From: Desulfovibrionaceae bacterium
GTDB lineage: Bacteria; Desulfobacterota; Desulfovibrionia; Desulfovibrionales; Desulfovibrionaceae
DNA: 59,510 nucleotides
Direction: 5' to 3'
Assembly: GCA_029008115.1 (NCBI GenBank)
Contig: JAQXJC010000001.1
Coordinates: 1 to 59,510 of the forward strand
Both the position numbers and the translations under genes were made by a program. Under the pieces are notes generated by a model. The model was not told the DNA's origin and did not search any database. It worked only from the letters and a program-made list of their open reading frames with translations. How positions within the stretch are numbered: the stretch's first letter is position 1; each line of letters opens with the position of its first letter. Of the stretch, positions 1 to 9,060 are shown piece by piece.

Positions 1-867
1 CGCGGCTGCGTACTGGAGCTGGCCCTGCGCTATCCTGACGAGGCCGCGCTGTATGTGGCGGGCGGACAGCCCGTGCTCACCTGCTGGGGATACGGCCCCG
101 GCACGCCCGGCGCCGAACCGCAGGATTTGAGCCGCCTGACGCGGCTGATCACGGCTGCTCCCGCCGCGCATGCCGGCCCCGCCGCCCCTCCGGCGGCTCC
201 ACCCGCTCCGGAGCCCGCGCGGGGCGCTTCCTGGCTCTGGTGGCTGCTGCCGCTGCTTCTCGCCCTTCTGCTGCTGGCCCTGCTCTGTACCTCCTTCGGC
301 ACATGGAAGCCCCTCAGCGGTCTGGCGCTCTTCCACGCGCCCGCCCTGCCGTTCAGCTGCATCTCCACCCCGGAGCTGGAAGCAAGGCAGCGGGAAAATG
401 CCGCGCTGGAAGCGGACATTGACGCCCTGCGCGCCAAGGTTGAAACGCATGCCGCGCAGTGCCGCCCTGAACAGCCCGCGCCGCCCGCACAGCCCGCCAT
501 CCGGGAGGAGCTGGTCATTCCCGAAAAAACTCAGGACCTCGCCTTCCTGCACGGGCGCTGGCGCTGCGAAACCGGCCTTGTGAACAGCAGAACCAACGAT
601 CCCATTGTGGTGGAGTTCCAGTTTGACGCGCAGGGAAGGGGAAGGGGTACCGTCTATGAAAAGGACGATCAGTGCCGGGGCGAGGCGCAGGCGACGCTGG
701 ACGGCGAGGTGCTGCACATCACGCTGGGCCAGCAGCAGTGCGGCAAGGATGAAACCTATACACGGCAGACCATCGACTGCCGCAACGATAACGGCGCGGC
801 GCAATGCCAGGGCAGGAACGAGGACGGCACCGCATGGGACGCCCAGTTCTTCCGGCTGGCGCGCTGA
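1..867 (+). CDS. Partial single-pass membrane protein, first visible gene of the Srf/Tag-like operon
   Basis: The reading frame is open from base 1, so the N-terminus lies outside the window; 288 residues are visible. A Pro/Ala-rich stretch precedes one very hydrophobic segment (residues about 78-99, beginning WLWWLLPLLLALLLL). A short coiled-coil-like stretch follows (about 120-145), and then a C-terminal domain of about 110 residues that opens with the motif DLAFLHGRWR and contains several cysteines. The same domain ends the next gene product. With cytoplasm first and one membrane span, the C-terminal domain should face the periplasm. Its position directly before srfB and srfC suggests it fills the SrfA role, but I cannot confirm homology to Salmonella SrfA. 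The next gene starts 14 bases downstream. Function unknown. Confidence 0.75.
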   Translation, partial: RGCVLELALRYPDEAALYVAGGQPVLTCWGYGPGTPGAEPQDLSRLTRLITAAPAAHAGPAAPPAAPPAPEPARGASWLWWLLPLLLALLLLALLCTSFGTWKPLSGLALFHAPALPFSCISTPELEARQRENAALEADIDALRAKVETHAAQCRPEQPAPPAQPAIREELVIPEKTQDLAFLHGRWRCETGLVNSRTNDPIVVEFQFDAQGRGRGTVYEKDDQCRGEAQATLDGEVLHITLGQQQCGKDETYTRQTIDCRNDNGAAQCQGRNEDGTAWDAQFFRLAR

Positions 868-881
868 TTCAGGAGCATGAA

Positions 882-2096
882 ATGCGCATGACCATGATAC
901 GATGCGGATGGTACGCGGCACTGTGTCTGCTGGCGCTCTCCGCCCCACAGGCGGCCGGCGCTCAGGAAAAGCAGTGGAGCAACGCCCCCGCCGCCGTCCG
1001 GCACAATACCGGCACTGTCGTCATCCTACCGGACGGCACACGCCTCCGCTCCCGCGCTGTCCTGCCGGACGGGCGCCTCGTGCTGGACAACGGTTCCACC
1101 GTCCAGATCGAGGGCATGACGCTGAACCCTGGCGACGGCGCGGTCATTCTGCCGGAAGGCTCCGTCCTCTCGCAGGACGGCACGGTGCTCCTGCCCGACG
1201 GCAACAGCCTGACGGCCCGGCAGGACGAGACCGTGCCGCAGGAGCAGGAGGTGCCACGGCCTGATGCGTCGCAGCAGGAAAAGCCCCTGCCCGACGTGCA
1301 GGCCATGCAGCCGGAAGAGACTGCACAGCTCCCCACTGCACAGAGCCCCGCTGCCGCCTCCCCGGATGAAAAACTTCCCGCCGGGCAGCAGGCTGCTCCC
1401 GCGCCGGAAAAATCCGATGCACAGACCGCACGGCAGGAGCCGCTGTATCTGTGGCAGATGATGCCGCTTTCCACAATTCCAGAAGAAAAACAGCAGGTTG
1501 TTGCGGAAAACAGGCAGGATAAACCGCAGGTGAAACAGGCGACCCCGCGTCCTGCCAAGGAACCGGAAGCCCAGAAGAAGGTCCCCGGAGAAAAACCCGG
1601 AACGGCCAAGCCGCAGTCTGAAAAAAAACCGGACGCCCAGAAGGCGGAAGCACAAAAAACTTCTCCGCAGAAGAAGGCTCCCGCAGTCAAGCCGGGCGAA
1701 GAGCTGCGCATTCCGCCGGAGGCGGCCAAAACCGGCAATCTCGACTTTCTTGAAGGCTGCTGGCAGGGTACCCGCCCGGAATACTTTTCCAAGCGCACCA
1801 TCCGCGAATGCTTCTGCTTTGGCGCGCATGGGGGCAATGGCAAGCGCCGCGTCATCGATCCCAGGGGAAAGCGCACCTGTACCGGTTCCAGCAAGGCCCG
1901 TCTGGACGGCAACGGCGTCCTGCACGTTTCTTCGGACGGCGCCTTCTGCGACGATGGGGAACGCTGGGGAGCCTCGCAGATGACCTGCCGGGGCAATGGC
2001 CAGAAGACTCCCTGTTCGTGGATATTCACTGATGCCAACGGCGGGCGGCAGGCGTATCAGATTCCCTTTGTGCGCGTCACGTCCTGCGGGAGATAG
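882..2096 (+). CDS. Secreted protein with LPDG repeats, Lys/Pro-rich linker and the shared C-terminal domain
   Basis: A 404-residue product. I chose the ATG at 882 because AGGAG (871-875) precedes it and because a clear Sec signal peptide then follows (about 25 residues, ending near QAAGA). Residues about 40-110 carry degenerate repeats built on V-x-LPDG (ILPDGTRL, VLPDGRLV, ILPEGSVL, LLPDGNSL), which suggests a small beta-roll. A long low-complexity region rich in Pro, Gln, Glu and Lys follows (about 115-285), resembling a periplasm- or wall-spanning linker. The last ~115 residues start with NLDFLEGCWQ and match the C-terminal domain of the preceding gene, including several cysteines. It is probably exported to the periplasm. 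I do not recognise the family, and the function is unknown. Confidence 0.75.
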   Translation: MRMTMIRCGWYAALCLLALSAPQAAGAQEKQWSNAPAAVRHNTGTVVILPDGTRLRSRAVLPDGRLVLDNGSTVQIEGMTLNPGDGAVILPEGSVLSQDGTVLLPDGNSLTARQDETVPQEQEVPRPDASQQEKPLPDVQAMQPEETAQLPTAQSPAAASPDEKLPAGQQAAPAPEKSDAQTARQEPLYLWQMMPLSTIPEEKQQVVAENRQDKPQVKQATPRPAKEPEAQKKVPGEKPGTAKPQSEKKPDAQKAEAQKTSPQKKAPAVKPGEELRIPPEAAKTGNLDFLEGCWQGTRPEYFSKRTIRECFCFGAHGGNGKRRVIDPRGKRTCTGSSKARLDGNGVLHVSSDGAFCDDGERWGASQMTCRGNGQKTPCSWIFTDANGGRQAYQIPFVRVTSCGR

Positions 2097-2098
2097 TC

Positions 2099-5000
2099 AT
2101 GTTTGAAATGCCCAGATACAAGGAGCGCGTCAGCCTCATTCCCGGCGGCTGTCCGCAGCTTATGGACTTTGAAGCGGACATCAGCCGCCTGCCCCGTATC
2201 CGGCGCGCCTTTGAGGAGCTCAGAGGGACGCGGGCAGACGGCAGCGCGGAAGTGCGCCTGCTCCCGCTGGAAGAAAGGGACGGCGCCCTTTTCAGCGCGC
2301 TGGACGGCAGTCCTGCTCGCGGCGACGGGTACACGCTGGACGGGCGCAAGACGCTGACCCCCTGGCTGGGACAGTGGATTCCGGTTCCCTTCCTGCGCGA
2401 ACGCGAACAGCTCTGGGAATCCGGCGACGAATGCCGTGTGGAATGCGGCCCTTCCAACTGGGCCCGCGCCCGCATGGTGATGAGCGAGGAAAAAGCAGAT
2501 ACCCTGCGCGTGGTGCTGGCCTTTGACATGCAGGTGGAGGAGCCGGCCGAAGGCAGGCCCTATGGCGCGCTTTCTCCGCAGGATGTCAGCGCCCACGCCC
2601 AGTTCCGTCTGGCCTGGCAGCCGCGCGACAATGCCTGGTTCCTCAATGAAGCCTGGGTGGATGCCTGGCTCAGGGAGGTCTGGGAAGGCTGGCAGAAGAG
2701 GACGCACCGCCGCCCTGCGGAGGACGGCCCGGAGCTGGAGCATCTGGCCAGCTATCTGACGGTTCTGGAAGTGCTGCACCGTGGCATCCGCGGCGTGAAG
2801 GTGCATGTCATCAATCCGGAGCATCACAATCCCATTGACGTGGACCTTGTGCTGGACATAGGCAATTCCCGCACTACGGGCATTCTTGTGGAAACCCGCG
2901 CCCAGAGCGCGACCAATCTCAACGACAGCTACCTGCTCCAGCTGCGCGACATGGATCAGCCGGAGCATGTCTATACCGATCCCTTTGAAACCCGTGTGGA
3001 ATTTTCGGAAATCAGCTTTGGCAACGATGCCCTGAGCCGTCGCTCCGGCCGCCGCACAGCCGCCTTTGCCTGGCCGTCTCCCGTGCGCATAGGCCCGGAG
3101 GCCGCCCGCCTTTCCACGCTGTCCACCTGCGCGGAAGGGACGACGGGCATGTCCAGTCCCAAGCGCTACCTCTGGGACGAAAGGGACTGGCAGCAGAGCT
3201 GGCGCTTCAACACGCGCGGCGCGGGCGAGCCCTATGTGACGCGCGGCCTGCTGGCGCAGCAGGTCAACGCCAGCGGCACGCCGCTGTGCTGCATGGACGA
3301 CCGGCTGTTCACCGGCAATAAGCTGCTGAAGAAGCAGGAAAGGGAAAGCGCGTTCGAGTCGCTCTTCACCCGATCCTCGCTGATGATGTTTCTGCTGGTG
3401 GAAGTCCTGCAGCAGGCCCTGCTCACCATCAACTCCCCCGGCCAGCGCGGCAGGCGGGATGCCTCCGACGTACCGCGCCGTCTGCGGCAGGTGATCTTCA
3501 CCGTGCCTTCGGGCATGCCCGTGGCCGAGCAGCGCATCTATCGCCGCTGGGCAAAATGGGCCGTGCGCGTCCTGTGGGAAACGCTGGGCTGGCAAAGCTT
3601 CCACACGAATCCCGTTGCGGCCTCCCGCCCCGGCCTGCGCGCGGACTACCGCTCCAGCCCGCAGGTGCGCTGCGACTGGGATGAGGCCACCTGCACCCAG
3701 CTGGTCTATGTCTATAACGAAATTACCCGGAAGTTCCAGGGGGATGCCCACCTGCTTTGCAGTCTGGCGGGCAGGCCGCGCGCGGAATACGGCGGCCGCC
3801 CCTGCATCCGTGTGGCCGCCATCGATATTGGCGGCGGCACCACAGACCTTTCCATAACCACCTTTGACCTCCAGAGCGACGCCGGCTCCGCCGCGCGCAT
3901 GGCGCCGCATCTGGAATTTCGCGACGGCTTTACCCTCGCCGGGGATGACGTGCTGTGCGCCGTGGTGCGCGAACACGTGCTGGAAGCTCTGGGCGAGGCC
4001 ATGCATGCCTGCGGCATTCGCGATTCCCGCGCCGCGCTGGCGCATCTCTTCGGACGGGATGTCATGGACAGCTCGCAGGAAAGCCGCAACCGGCGCATCC
4101 AGTTCATCCGGCAGATAGCCGTACCCGCCGCCCTCTGCGTGCTGTCCGCCTACGAACAGGCCGATCTGCGCACCGGCAGCGGCGCCCTGTCCTGCACGCT
4201 GCGGGACTGCTTCCACTTCCCCGTGGCAAATCCTCTGGATGCCGGCACGGATGACGCCGCCGACGGCGAACGCGGAGAGGCCGCGCCGGCCCCGGCACTG
4301 CCATTCCGCAAGCATCCCGCACCAAATGCCGCCGCCCTGCGCTATGTGGAGGACTATGTGCGTTCAGCCAGCGGGGACGCATCCTTCTCCCTGCTGGACA
4401 TGCCCCTGCGCATCGATCCGCGCCTTGTGGACGACACGGTGCGCAGCGTCATGCGCGACGTGCTGGCCAACCTCTGCGAAGTCATCCATCTCTATGACTG
4501 CGACGCCCTCCTGCTCACGGGCCGTCCCAGCCGCTGGCAGGGCATAGTCGGCCTTATCTTTGCCAATCTCCCCGTGCCGCCGGACCGCATCTTCCCCATG
4601 GGAGACTACCGCGTGGGCGGCTGGTATCCCTTCTCCGACGCGCTGGGGCGCATGACCGACCCCAAGACCACCGTTGTGGTGGGGGCCATTCTCTGCGCGC
4701 TGGCAGAAGGGCAGCTGGAAGGCTTTTCCTTTGATCCTTCCAGCATTGCCCCCGTCTCCACCGCCCGCTACATCGGGGAAATGGAGCTGAACGGACAGAT
4801 CAGGCATCCCAAGGTCTGGTTTGAAGTGGACGTGAACGACATGCGGGAAAAGACCTACGGCCCCCGGCAGATACAGTTCGCCGGCCCCATTGCCATAGGC
4901 TTTCGCCAGCTGGATGTGGAACGCTGGACCACCACGCGCTTCTACTTCATGGAATTTGTCAGCGAAGATGCCCGGCGCCGCTATGCCCAGCGTCTGCCAT

Positions 5001-5209
5001 TCACCGTCTCCCTGTCGCTGAACATGGCCGGCATTGAGGATGACGTCCCCGGCAGGCCCGGCGCTCCAGAGCGGGATGAAGGCGAATTTGTCATCGAGGA
5101 AGTGCTGGACTGCACCGGGGAACCTGTGAACAATGCCGTGGAAATCCGCCTCCAGACCCTGCCGCGCGATGAAGGCTTCTGGCTGGACACGGGCGTCATC
5201 TACTCGTAG
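2099..5209 (+). CDS. srfB: SrfB-type virulence factor, actin/Hsp70-like ATPase
   Basis: A 1036-residue protein of the SrfB family, first named in Salmonella as an SsrB-regulated factor. It shows the three nucleotide-binding motifs of the actin/Hsp70/sugar-kinase fold: phosphate 1 around residues 249-261 (DLVLDIGNSRTTG), phosphate 2 around 574-585 (AIDIGGGTTDLS), and an adenosine-type motif around 802-811 (DALLLTGRPS). The N-terminal ~240 residues and the C-terminal ~180 are family-specific. No signal peptide or membrane span is present, so it should be cytoplasmic. The ATG at 2099 lies 2 bases after the upstream stop and is preceded by GGGAG. The product is large and complete. The biochemical role of SrfB is not established; ATP binding is inferred from the motifs. 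Confidence 0.88.
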   Translation: MFEMPRYKERVSLIPGGCPQLMDFEADISRLPRIRRAFEELRGTRADGSAEVRLLPLEERDGALFSALDGSPARGDGYTLDGRKTLTPWLGQWIPVPFLREREQLWESGDECRVECGPSNWARARMVMSEEKADTLRVVLAFDMQVEEPAEGRPYGALSPQDVSAHAQFRLAWQPRDNAWFLNEAWVDAWLREVWEGWQKRTHRRPAEDGPELEHLASYLTVLEVLHRGIRGVKVHVINPEHHNPIDVDLVLDIGNSRTTGILVETRAQSATNLNDSYLLQLRDMDQPEHVYTDPFETRVEFSEISFGNDALSRRSGRRTAAFAWPSPVRIGPEAARLSTLSTCAEGTTGMSSPKRYLWDERDWQQSWRFNTRGAGEPYVTRGLLAQQVNASGTPLCCMDDRLFTGNKLLKKQERESAFESLFTRSSLMMFLLVEVLQQALLTINSPGQRGRRDASDVPRRLRQVIFTVPSGMPVAEQRIYRRWAKWAVRVLWETLGWQSFHTNPVAASRPGLRADYRSSPQVRCDWDEATCTQLVYVYNEITRKFQGDAHLLCSLAGRPRAEYGGRPCIRVAAIDIGGGTTDLSITTFDLQSDAGSAARMAPHLEFRDGFTLAGDDVLCAVVREHVLEALGEAMHACGIRDSRAALAHLFGRDVMDSSQESRNRRIQFIRQIAVPAALCVLSAYEQADLRTGSGALSCTLRDCFHFPVANPLDAGTDDAADGERGEAAPAPALPFRKHPAPNAAALRYVEDYVRSASGDASFSLLDMPLRIDPRLVDDTVRSVMRDVLANLCEVIHLYDCDALLLTGRPSRWQGIVGLIFANLPVPPDRIFPMGDYRVGGWYPFSDALGRMTDPKTTVVVGAILCALAEGQLEGFSFDPSSIAPVSTARYIGEMELNGQIRHPKVWFEVDVNDMREKTYGPRQIQFAGPIAIGFRQLDVERWTTTRFYFMEFVSEDARRRYAQRLPFTVSLSLNMAGIEDDVPGRPGAPERDEGEFVIEEVLDCTGEPVNNAVEIRLQTLPRDEGFWLDTGVIYS

Positions 5210-5233
5210 GCGCGCAACAAGCGGAGCGAACGT

Positions 5234-7870
5234 ATGAATCTGACGGAATACTGCAAGACGCTGGCTGCGGCTGCCGCCGAGGCGGGCGCATGGACAGAGC
5301 GCAATGCCGCCCTTGTGCGCAACGAACAGGAAGGGCTGCTCAAGGAACTGCGCCGGGCCGGGCGCATCTTCCGGCGTTGCGCGCGGGCGGCCGGCCGAAA
5401 AATGTGCGCCGGTGTCTTCGGTCCCAGCCAGGCCGGCAAATCCTATCTCATCTCCGCCCTAGCGCGGGATGCCGAAGGCTCCCTGCTGGCCCGCTTCGGC
5501 AGCGGAACGCACGACTTCATCAGCGAAATCAACCCCGAGGGCGGCAAGGAGTCCACCGGCCTTGTGACGCGCTTCACCATGACGCGCCCGGCTTCCCTGC
5601 CCGATGGGCATCCCGTGCAGATACGCCTGCTCACGGAAACCGATCTGGTCAAAATCATTGCCAATACCTACTACGCGGACTGCGAGCACAAGGAAGACCC
5701 GCAGAGCGACATTGACGCCACCCTGACCCTGCTGGAACAGAGAGCGGGCGCGGGCGCGGCCCATGTCGACCTTGACGCGCTGGAGGACCTGCGCGAATAT
5801 CTGCTGAAGGATTTCCGCGCCAAGGCCCGCGTGCAGGAGCTGGAGCGCTCCTACTGGACGCGGGCTCTTGCCCTGGGGCCGAAGCTGGGAACCGATGATC
5901 GCGTCCTGCTGTACGGGCTGATCTGGGATGAGGTGGAGGAATTTACCGATCTGCTGCGTCAGCTCCTGCGCGCGCTGGAAGCACTGGGCCATGCGGAAGA
6001 AGCCTTCTGCACGCTGGATGCGCTCATTCCCCGCGACGGAAGCATCATTGACGTGGCCACGCTGGCAGGTCTGGACGGCGGCCCGCAGGACGGCATGCTG
6101 GACGTGGCCACACCGGCGGGACTGTCCGCCGCCCTGCCCCGCGCCGTGGTCACGGCCCTCACGGCAGAGCTGACCATCGTCATGGAGCAGAAGCCGGATG
6201 AATACTTCGATCACACTGATCTGCTGGACTTTCCCGGCTACCGCTCGCGCTACAAGTTTGACGACGTGCGCCGCGAACTGAAAAAGGACGGCCTGCGCAA
6301 GGAAATGTTCCTGCGCGGCAAGGTGGCCTACCTGTTCCAGCGCTATTGCGCCGAACGCGAGCTGACCAGCATGCTCCTCTGCATAGGCCCCAGCAATCAG
6401 GAAGTGCAGGACCTGCCCGGCGTCATCAATGACTGGGTGTGCTCCACGCACGGGGAACGCCCCGAGGCCCGCGCCGGCAGACAGGAGTCCCTGTTCTTCG
6501 TGCTGACCAAGTTTGACATGGAGTTCGAGCAGAAAAAGGGCGCGCCCTCGGTGGAAACCCGCTGGGACAACCGCCTGCATGCCTCACTGCTGGACTTTTT
6601 CGGCAAGCAGCATGACTGGCCCCATGAATGGGACGGGCAGCATGCGTTCAACAATCTCTTCCTGCTGCGCAATCCCAACTTCCGCTTCGACGCCGTGCTG
6701 GAATACGACGAACACGGCCGGGAAAAAGGTATCCGTCCGGAAATGCTGCGCTATGTGGGCGAGCTGGAAACAGCCTTCATGAAAAGTCCCGTGGTCGCCG
6801 CGCATTTCAAGTCCCCCCGCGCGGCATGGGACGCGGCCATGCGCCTCAACGACGGCGGCGTCACCCGCATTCGCGAAAGCCTGCGGCCGCTCTGCGATCC
6901 GGCCATCAAGCAGGCCCAGATCATGCAGGGACTGGACGAGGTGCGCACGCGCCTTGCCGCCCGCCTCAGGACATTCTACCAGACAGATGACAGAGAGGAG
7001 GCGCGCCGCCAGAAGCTGCTGCTGATCCGCACGCTCTATACCCTGCTGGGACAACTGGAAAAACGCCAGCAGCGGCTGGGGCTGCTGCTGCACAGCTTCA
7101 CCATACGCGACACGGACATTGTGGAAATGCACCCCGAGGCGGAGCGGCGCTTCCGCGCCCTGCCGGAGGAAGCCGCCTGCCCGCCCGATCCCCTGCCGGA
7201 ACAGCAGGAGATCGATCTGGACAACATCAATCTGGATGACTGGAATCCCTTCGCGGAATCTGCCGCGCCGCAGGAGCGGACGCCCCAGCCCGCTGTGCGG
7301 GACGAGGCCGCATTCTTCGCGGAATACGTGGAAAGCCGCTGGGTGGATGCCCTGCATGCCCTGGCGGAGGACCCGGCCATGCAGAAATTCTTCATGCTGC
7401 CGGAGCGGGAATTTTCCGCGCTGGTCAGCGAACTGGCCACCGGCGCGGCGCGGCTGGAACTGCGCGCGGCCATGACCGATGCCTTCCGCAGGGCATCCCG
7501 CTATGCCAACACCCGCCGGGAAGGCATTGTCTGGCAGCAGGCCAGCATGGCCGCCAGCATCCTCAACAGCTATGTCGACTGGCTGGGCCGCAATCCCCGC
7601 ACGCAGGATGAAGCCGCGCGCACGGTGCAGGCTGGCGGCAGCCGCTCGGTGCTCTTCACGCCGCCACCGCCCGTCCGGGGATTCCCCAAATTGCAGGAAG
7701 CCCGCACCTCCTACACGGGGGCATGGTTCGGCGACTGGCTGAAGGCCCTGTATGCCCTGATCATGGACAATGTGAACTTCGACGGCACACAGACGATCAA
7801 TATCGAAGAGAACATACTGCTCGGCGGCATTCTCAAGCGCCTTGACGCGCGGAATACGGAGTCTGCATGA
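5234..7870 (+). CDS. srfC: SrfC-type virulence factor, large dynamin-like GTPase
   Basis: An 878-residue member of the putative virulence factor family that includes Salmonella SrfC. The GTPase motifs are readable. G1 is GPSQAGKS at residues 63-70. G3 is DFPG at 332-335, within DLLDFPGYRSR. G4 is TKFD at 425-428. The long, mostly helical remainder (about 470-878) is the size expected of a stalk region in a large self-assembling GTPase. No signal peptide or obvious membrane span is present. The gene starts 24 bases after srfB with GGAG upstream, and its stop overlaps the next start by 4 bases (ATGA), which implies translational coupling. The dynamin-like assignment is my inference; family membership is firmer. 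Confidence 0.87.
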   Translation: MNLTEYCKTLAAAAAEAGAWTERNAALVRNEQEGLLKELRRAGRIFRRCARAAGRKMCAGVFGPSQAGKSYLISALARDAEGSLLARFGSGTHDFISEINPEGGKESTGLVTRFTMTRPASLPDGHPVQIRLLTETDLVKIIANTYYADCEHKEDPQSDIDATLTLLEQRAGAGAAHVDLDALEDLREYLLKDFRAKARVQELERSYWTRALALGPKLGTDDRVLLYGLIWDEVEEFTDLLRQLLRALEALGHAEEAFCTLDALIPRDGSIIDVATLAGLDGGPQDGMLDVATPAGLSAALPRAVVTALTAELTIVMEQKPDEYFDHTDLLDFPGYRSRYKFDDVRRELKKDGLRKEMFLRGKVAYLFQRYCAERELTSMLLCIGPSNQEVQDLPGVINDWVCSTHGERPEARAGRQESLFFVLTKFDMEFEQKKGAPSVETRWDNRLHASLLDFFGKQHDWPHEWDGQHAFNNLFLLRNPNFRFDAVLEYDEHGREKGIRPEMLRYVGELETAFMKSPVVAAHFKSPRAAWDAAMRLNDGGVTRIRESLRPLCDPAIKQAQIMQGLDEVRTRLAARLRTFYQTDDREEARRQKLLLIRTLYTLLGQLEKRQQRLGLLLHSFTIRDTDIVEMHPEAERRFRALPEEAACPPDPLPEQQEIDLDNINLDDWNPFAESAAPQERTPQPAVRDEAAFFAEYVESRWVDALHALAEDPAMQKFFMLPEREFSALVSELATGAARLELRAAMTDAFRRASRYANTRREGIVWQQASMAASILNSYVDWLGRNPRTQDEAARTVQAGGSRSVLFTPPPPVRGFPKLQEARTSYTGAWFGDWLKALYALIMDNVNFDGTQTINIEENILLGGILKRLDARNTESA

Positions 7871-9060
7871 ACATATCCTATGAAAATGACGCGCGCAGAG
7901 GTCCCGGCAACGGCATTCTGCGCTGCTCCGGCGCGGCACTTGCCGCCGGGCGGCACAGCTTTGCGCTGATGCGCGCTTCAGACCACCTGTATCTGGGCGG
8001 AGATGACTGGGTGGCCCAGAAAACAGCCCTCCTCCCTGTCGATGAGCGCATGGACAATGGCGATCTGCTGCTGTTCATTGACGCATCCGTCGTCAACCAG
8101 CTGGATACGCAGGAGCGTTACCGTGTGCTGCTGCGCGGCGAAGACGGCGAGGAGCTGAAGGCCGTCCTCAGCGCGCGGGACATCATCTTCGGCCCCGTGC
8201 CCGGCACGGCTCTGCTCCATGAGCCCGCGCCCCAGCCCGCACCGGCGCCGGTGCCGATGCCGGAAGCGGCGGTGCCGGAACCTGTCCCCGGCCCGGATCA
8301 TCTGGATGATACGCCACCGCCTCCGCCCGCCAGACGAAACATGCTGCTGCCCTGCGTACTGGGCGCTCTTCTGCTGCTGGCGCTGGCCGGCGCCGGCGCA
8401 TGGTATTTCCTGCGGACGCCGCCCCCCCCGCCACCCGCAGCACAGGAGCAGCCACAGAACGGCGAACAGACGGCGCAGCAGGAGAACCCGGCGGAGGCTC
8501 CCGCCGCGTCGGAATCCTCTGCCATTCCGAACACACCAGAACCACAGGACGCGGCACCCTCCGCGGCCGCTCCTGAAACAGTGGCGCCGCAGGAACCGAA
8601 CCAGAGCGGAGACCCCGCTGCGGCGGACAGACCGGAGCAGCCTGCCGCCGCTCCTGAACCCCAGGCACCGGCCGCCGGCACGGAAGTGCGCGTGCAGAGC
8701 TTTTTTAACGGCGGCGAACGCACGCCGCAGGCCGCCGCCCGCCTCAGCCGCGAGCTGCCCGCAGGCACCCCGGCCGAGCAGGACGCCATTTACCGCCTCT
8801 ACTACTTTGCGGGAGAGAACGGGGAAAGCTCCGTACTGATGGACTATGCCGCCTGTCTGGACCCCGGCAAGCCGCAGTGGGGCAGTATCGACAAGGATGC
8901 CCCGGCCGCCTGGGAACTGTATGAAAAGGCCAAAGGTACACAGCCGCAGGCCGCCTCTGCCCAGCAGGCACTCCGGACATGGCTGGAACAGAAGGCCGCC
9001 GCCGGCGATGCCCGGGCCGCGCGCTGGCTGCGGGATATCAATCAGGAGTCGCACCCATGA
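7867..9060 (+). CDS. Single-pass membrane protein with proline-rich linkers and Sel1-like C-terminus
   Basis: A 397-residue product with no N-terminal signal. The first ~115 residues form a cytoplasmic globular domain I do not recognise. A Pro/Ala-rich linker follows, then positive charges (ARRN) and one membrane span at about residues 159-182 (starting MLLPCVLGALLLLAL). A second Pro/Glu/Ala-rich stretch runs from about 185 to 275. The C-terminal ~120 residues carry Sel1/TPR-like helices, with phrases such as YYFAGENGESSVLMDYAACL and AAAGDARAARWLRDI. The charge pattern predicts N-in, C-out. The gene overlaps srfC and the next gene by 4 bases each, so it is central to the operon. It could physically link cytoplasmic SrfB/SrfC to the periplasmic partners. 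That role is speculation. Confidence 0.78.
   Translation: MNISYENDARRGPGNGILRCSGAALAAGRHSFALMRASDHLYLGGDDWVAQKTALLPVDERMDNGDLLLFIDASVVNQLDTQERYRVLLRGEDGEELKAVLSARDIIFGPVPGTALLHEPAPQPAPAPVPMPEAAVPEPVPGPDHLDDTPPPPPARRNMLLPCVLGALLLLALAGAGAWYFLRTPPPPPPAAQEQPQNGEQTAQQENPAEAPAASESSAIPNTPEPQDAAPSAAAPETVAPQEPNQSGDPAAADRPEQPAAAPEPQAPAAGTEVRVQSFFNGGERTPQAAARLSRELPAGTPAEQDAIYRLYYFAGENGESSVLMDYAACLDPGKPQWGSIDKDAPAAWELYEKAKGTQPQAASAQQALRTWLEQKAAAGDARAARWLRDINQESHP

Noticed and set aside
2057..4315. A 752-codon open frame antisense to srfB
   Set aside because: It mirrors srfB in a GC-rich strand, has no domain or ribosome site, and the sense frame has clear nucleotide-binding motifs.
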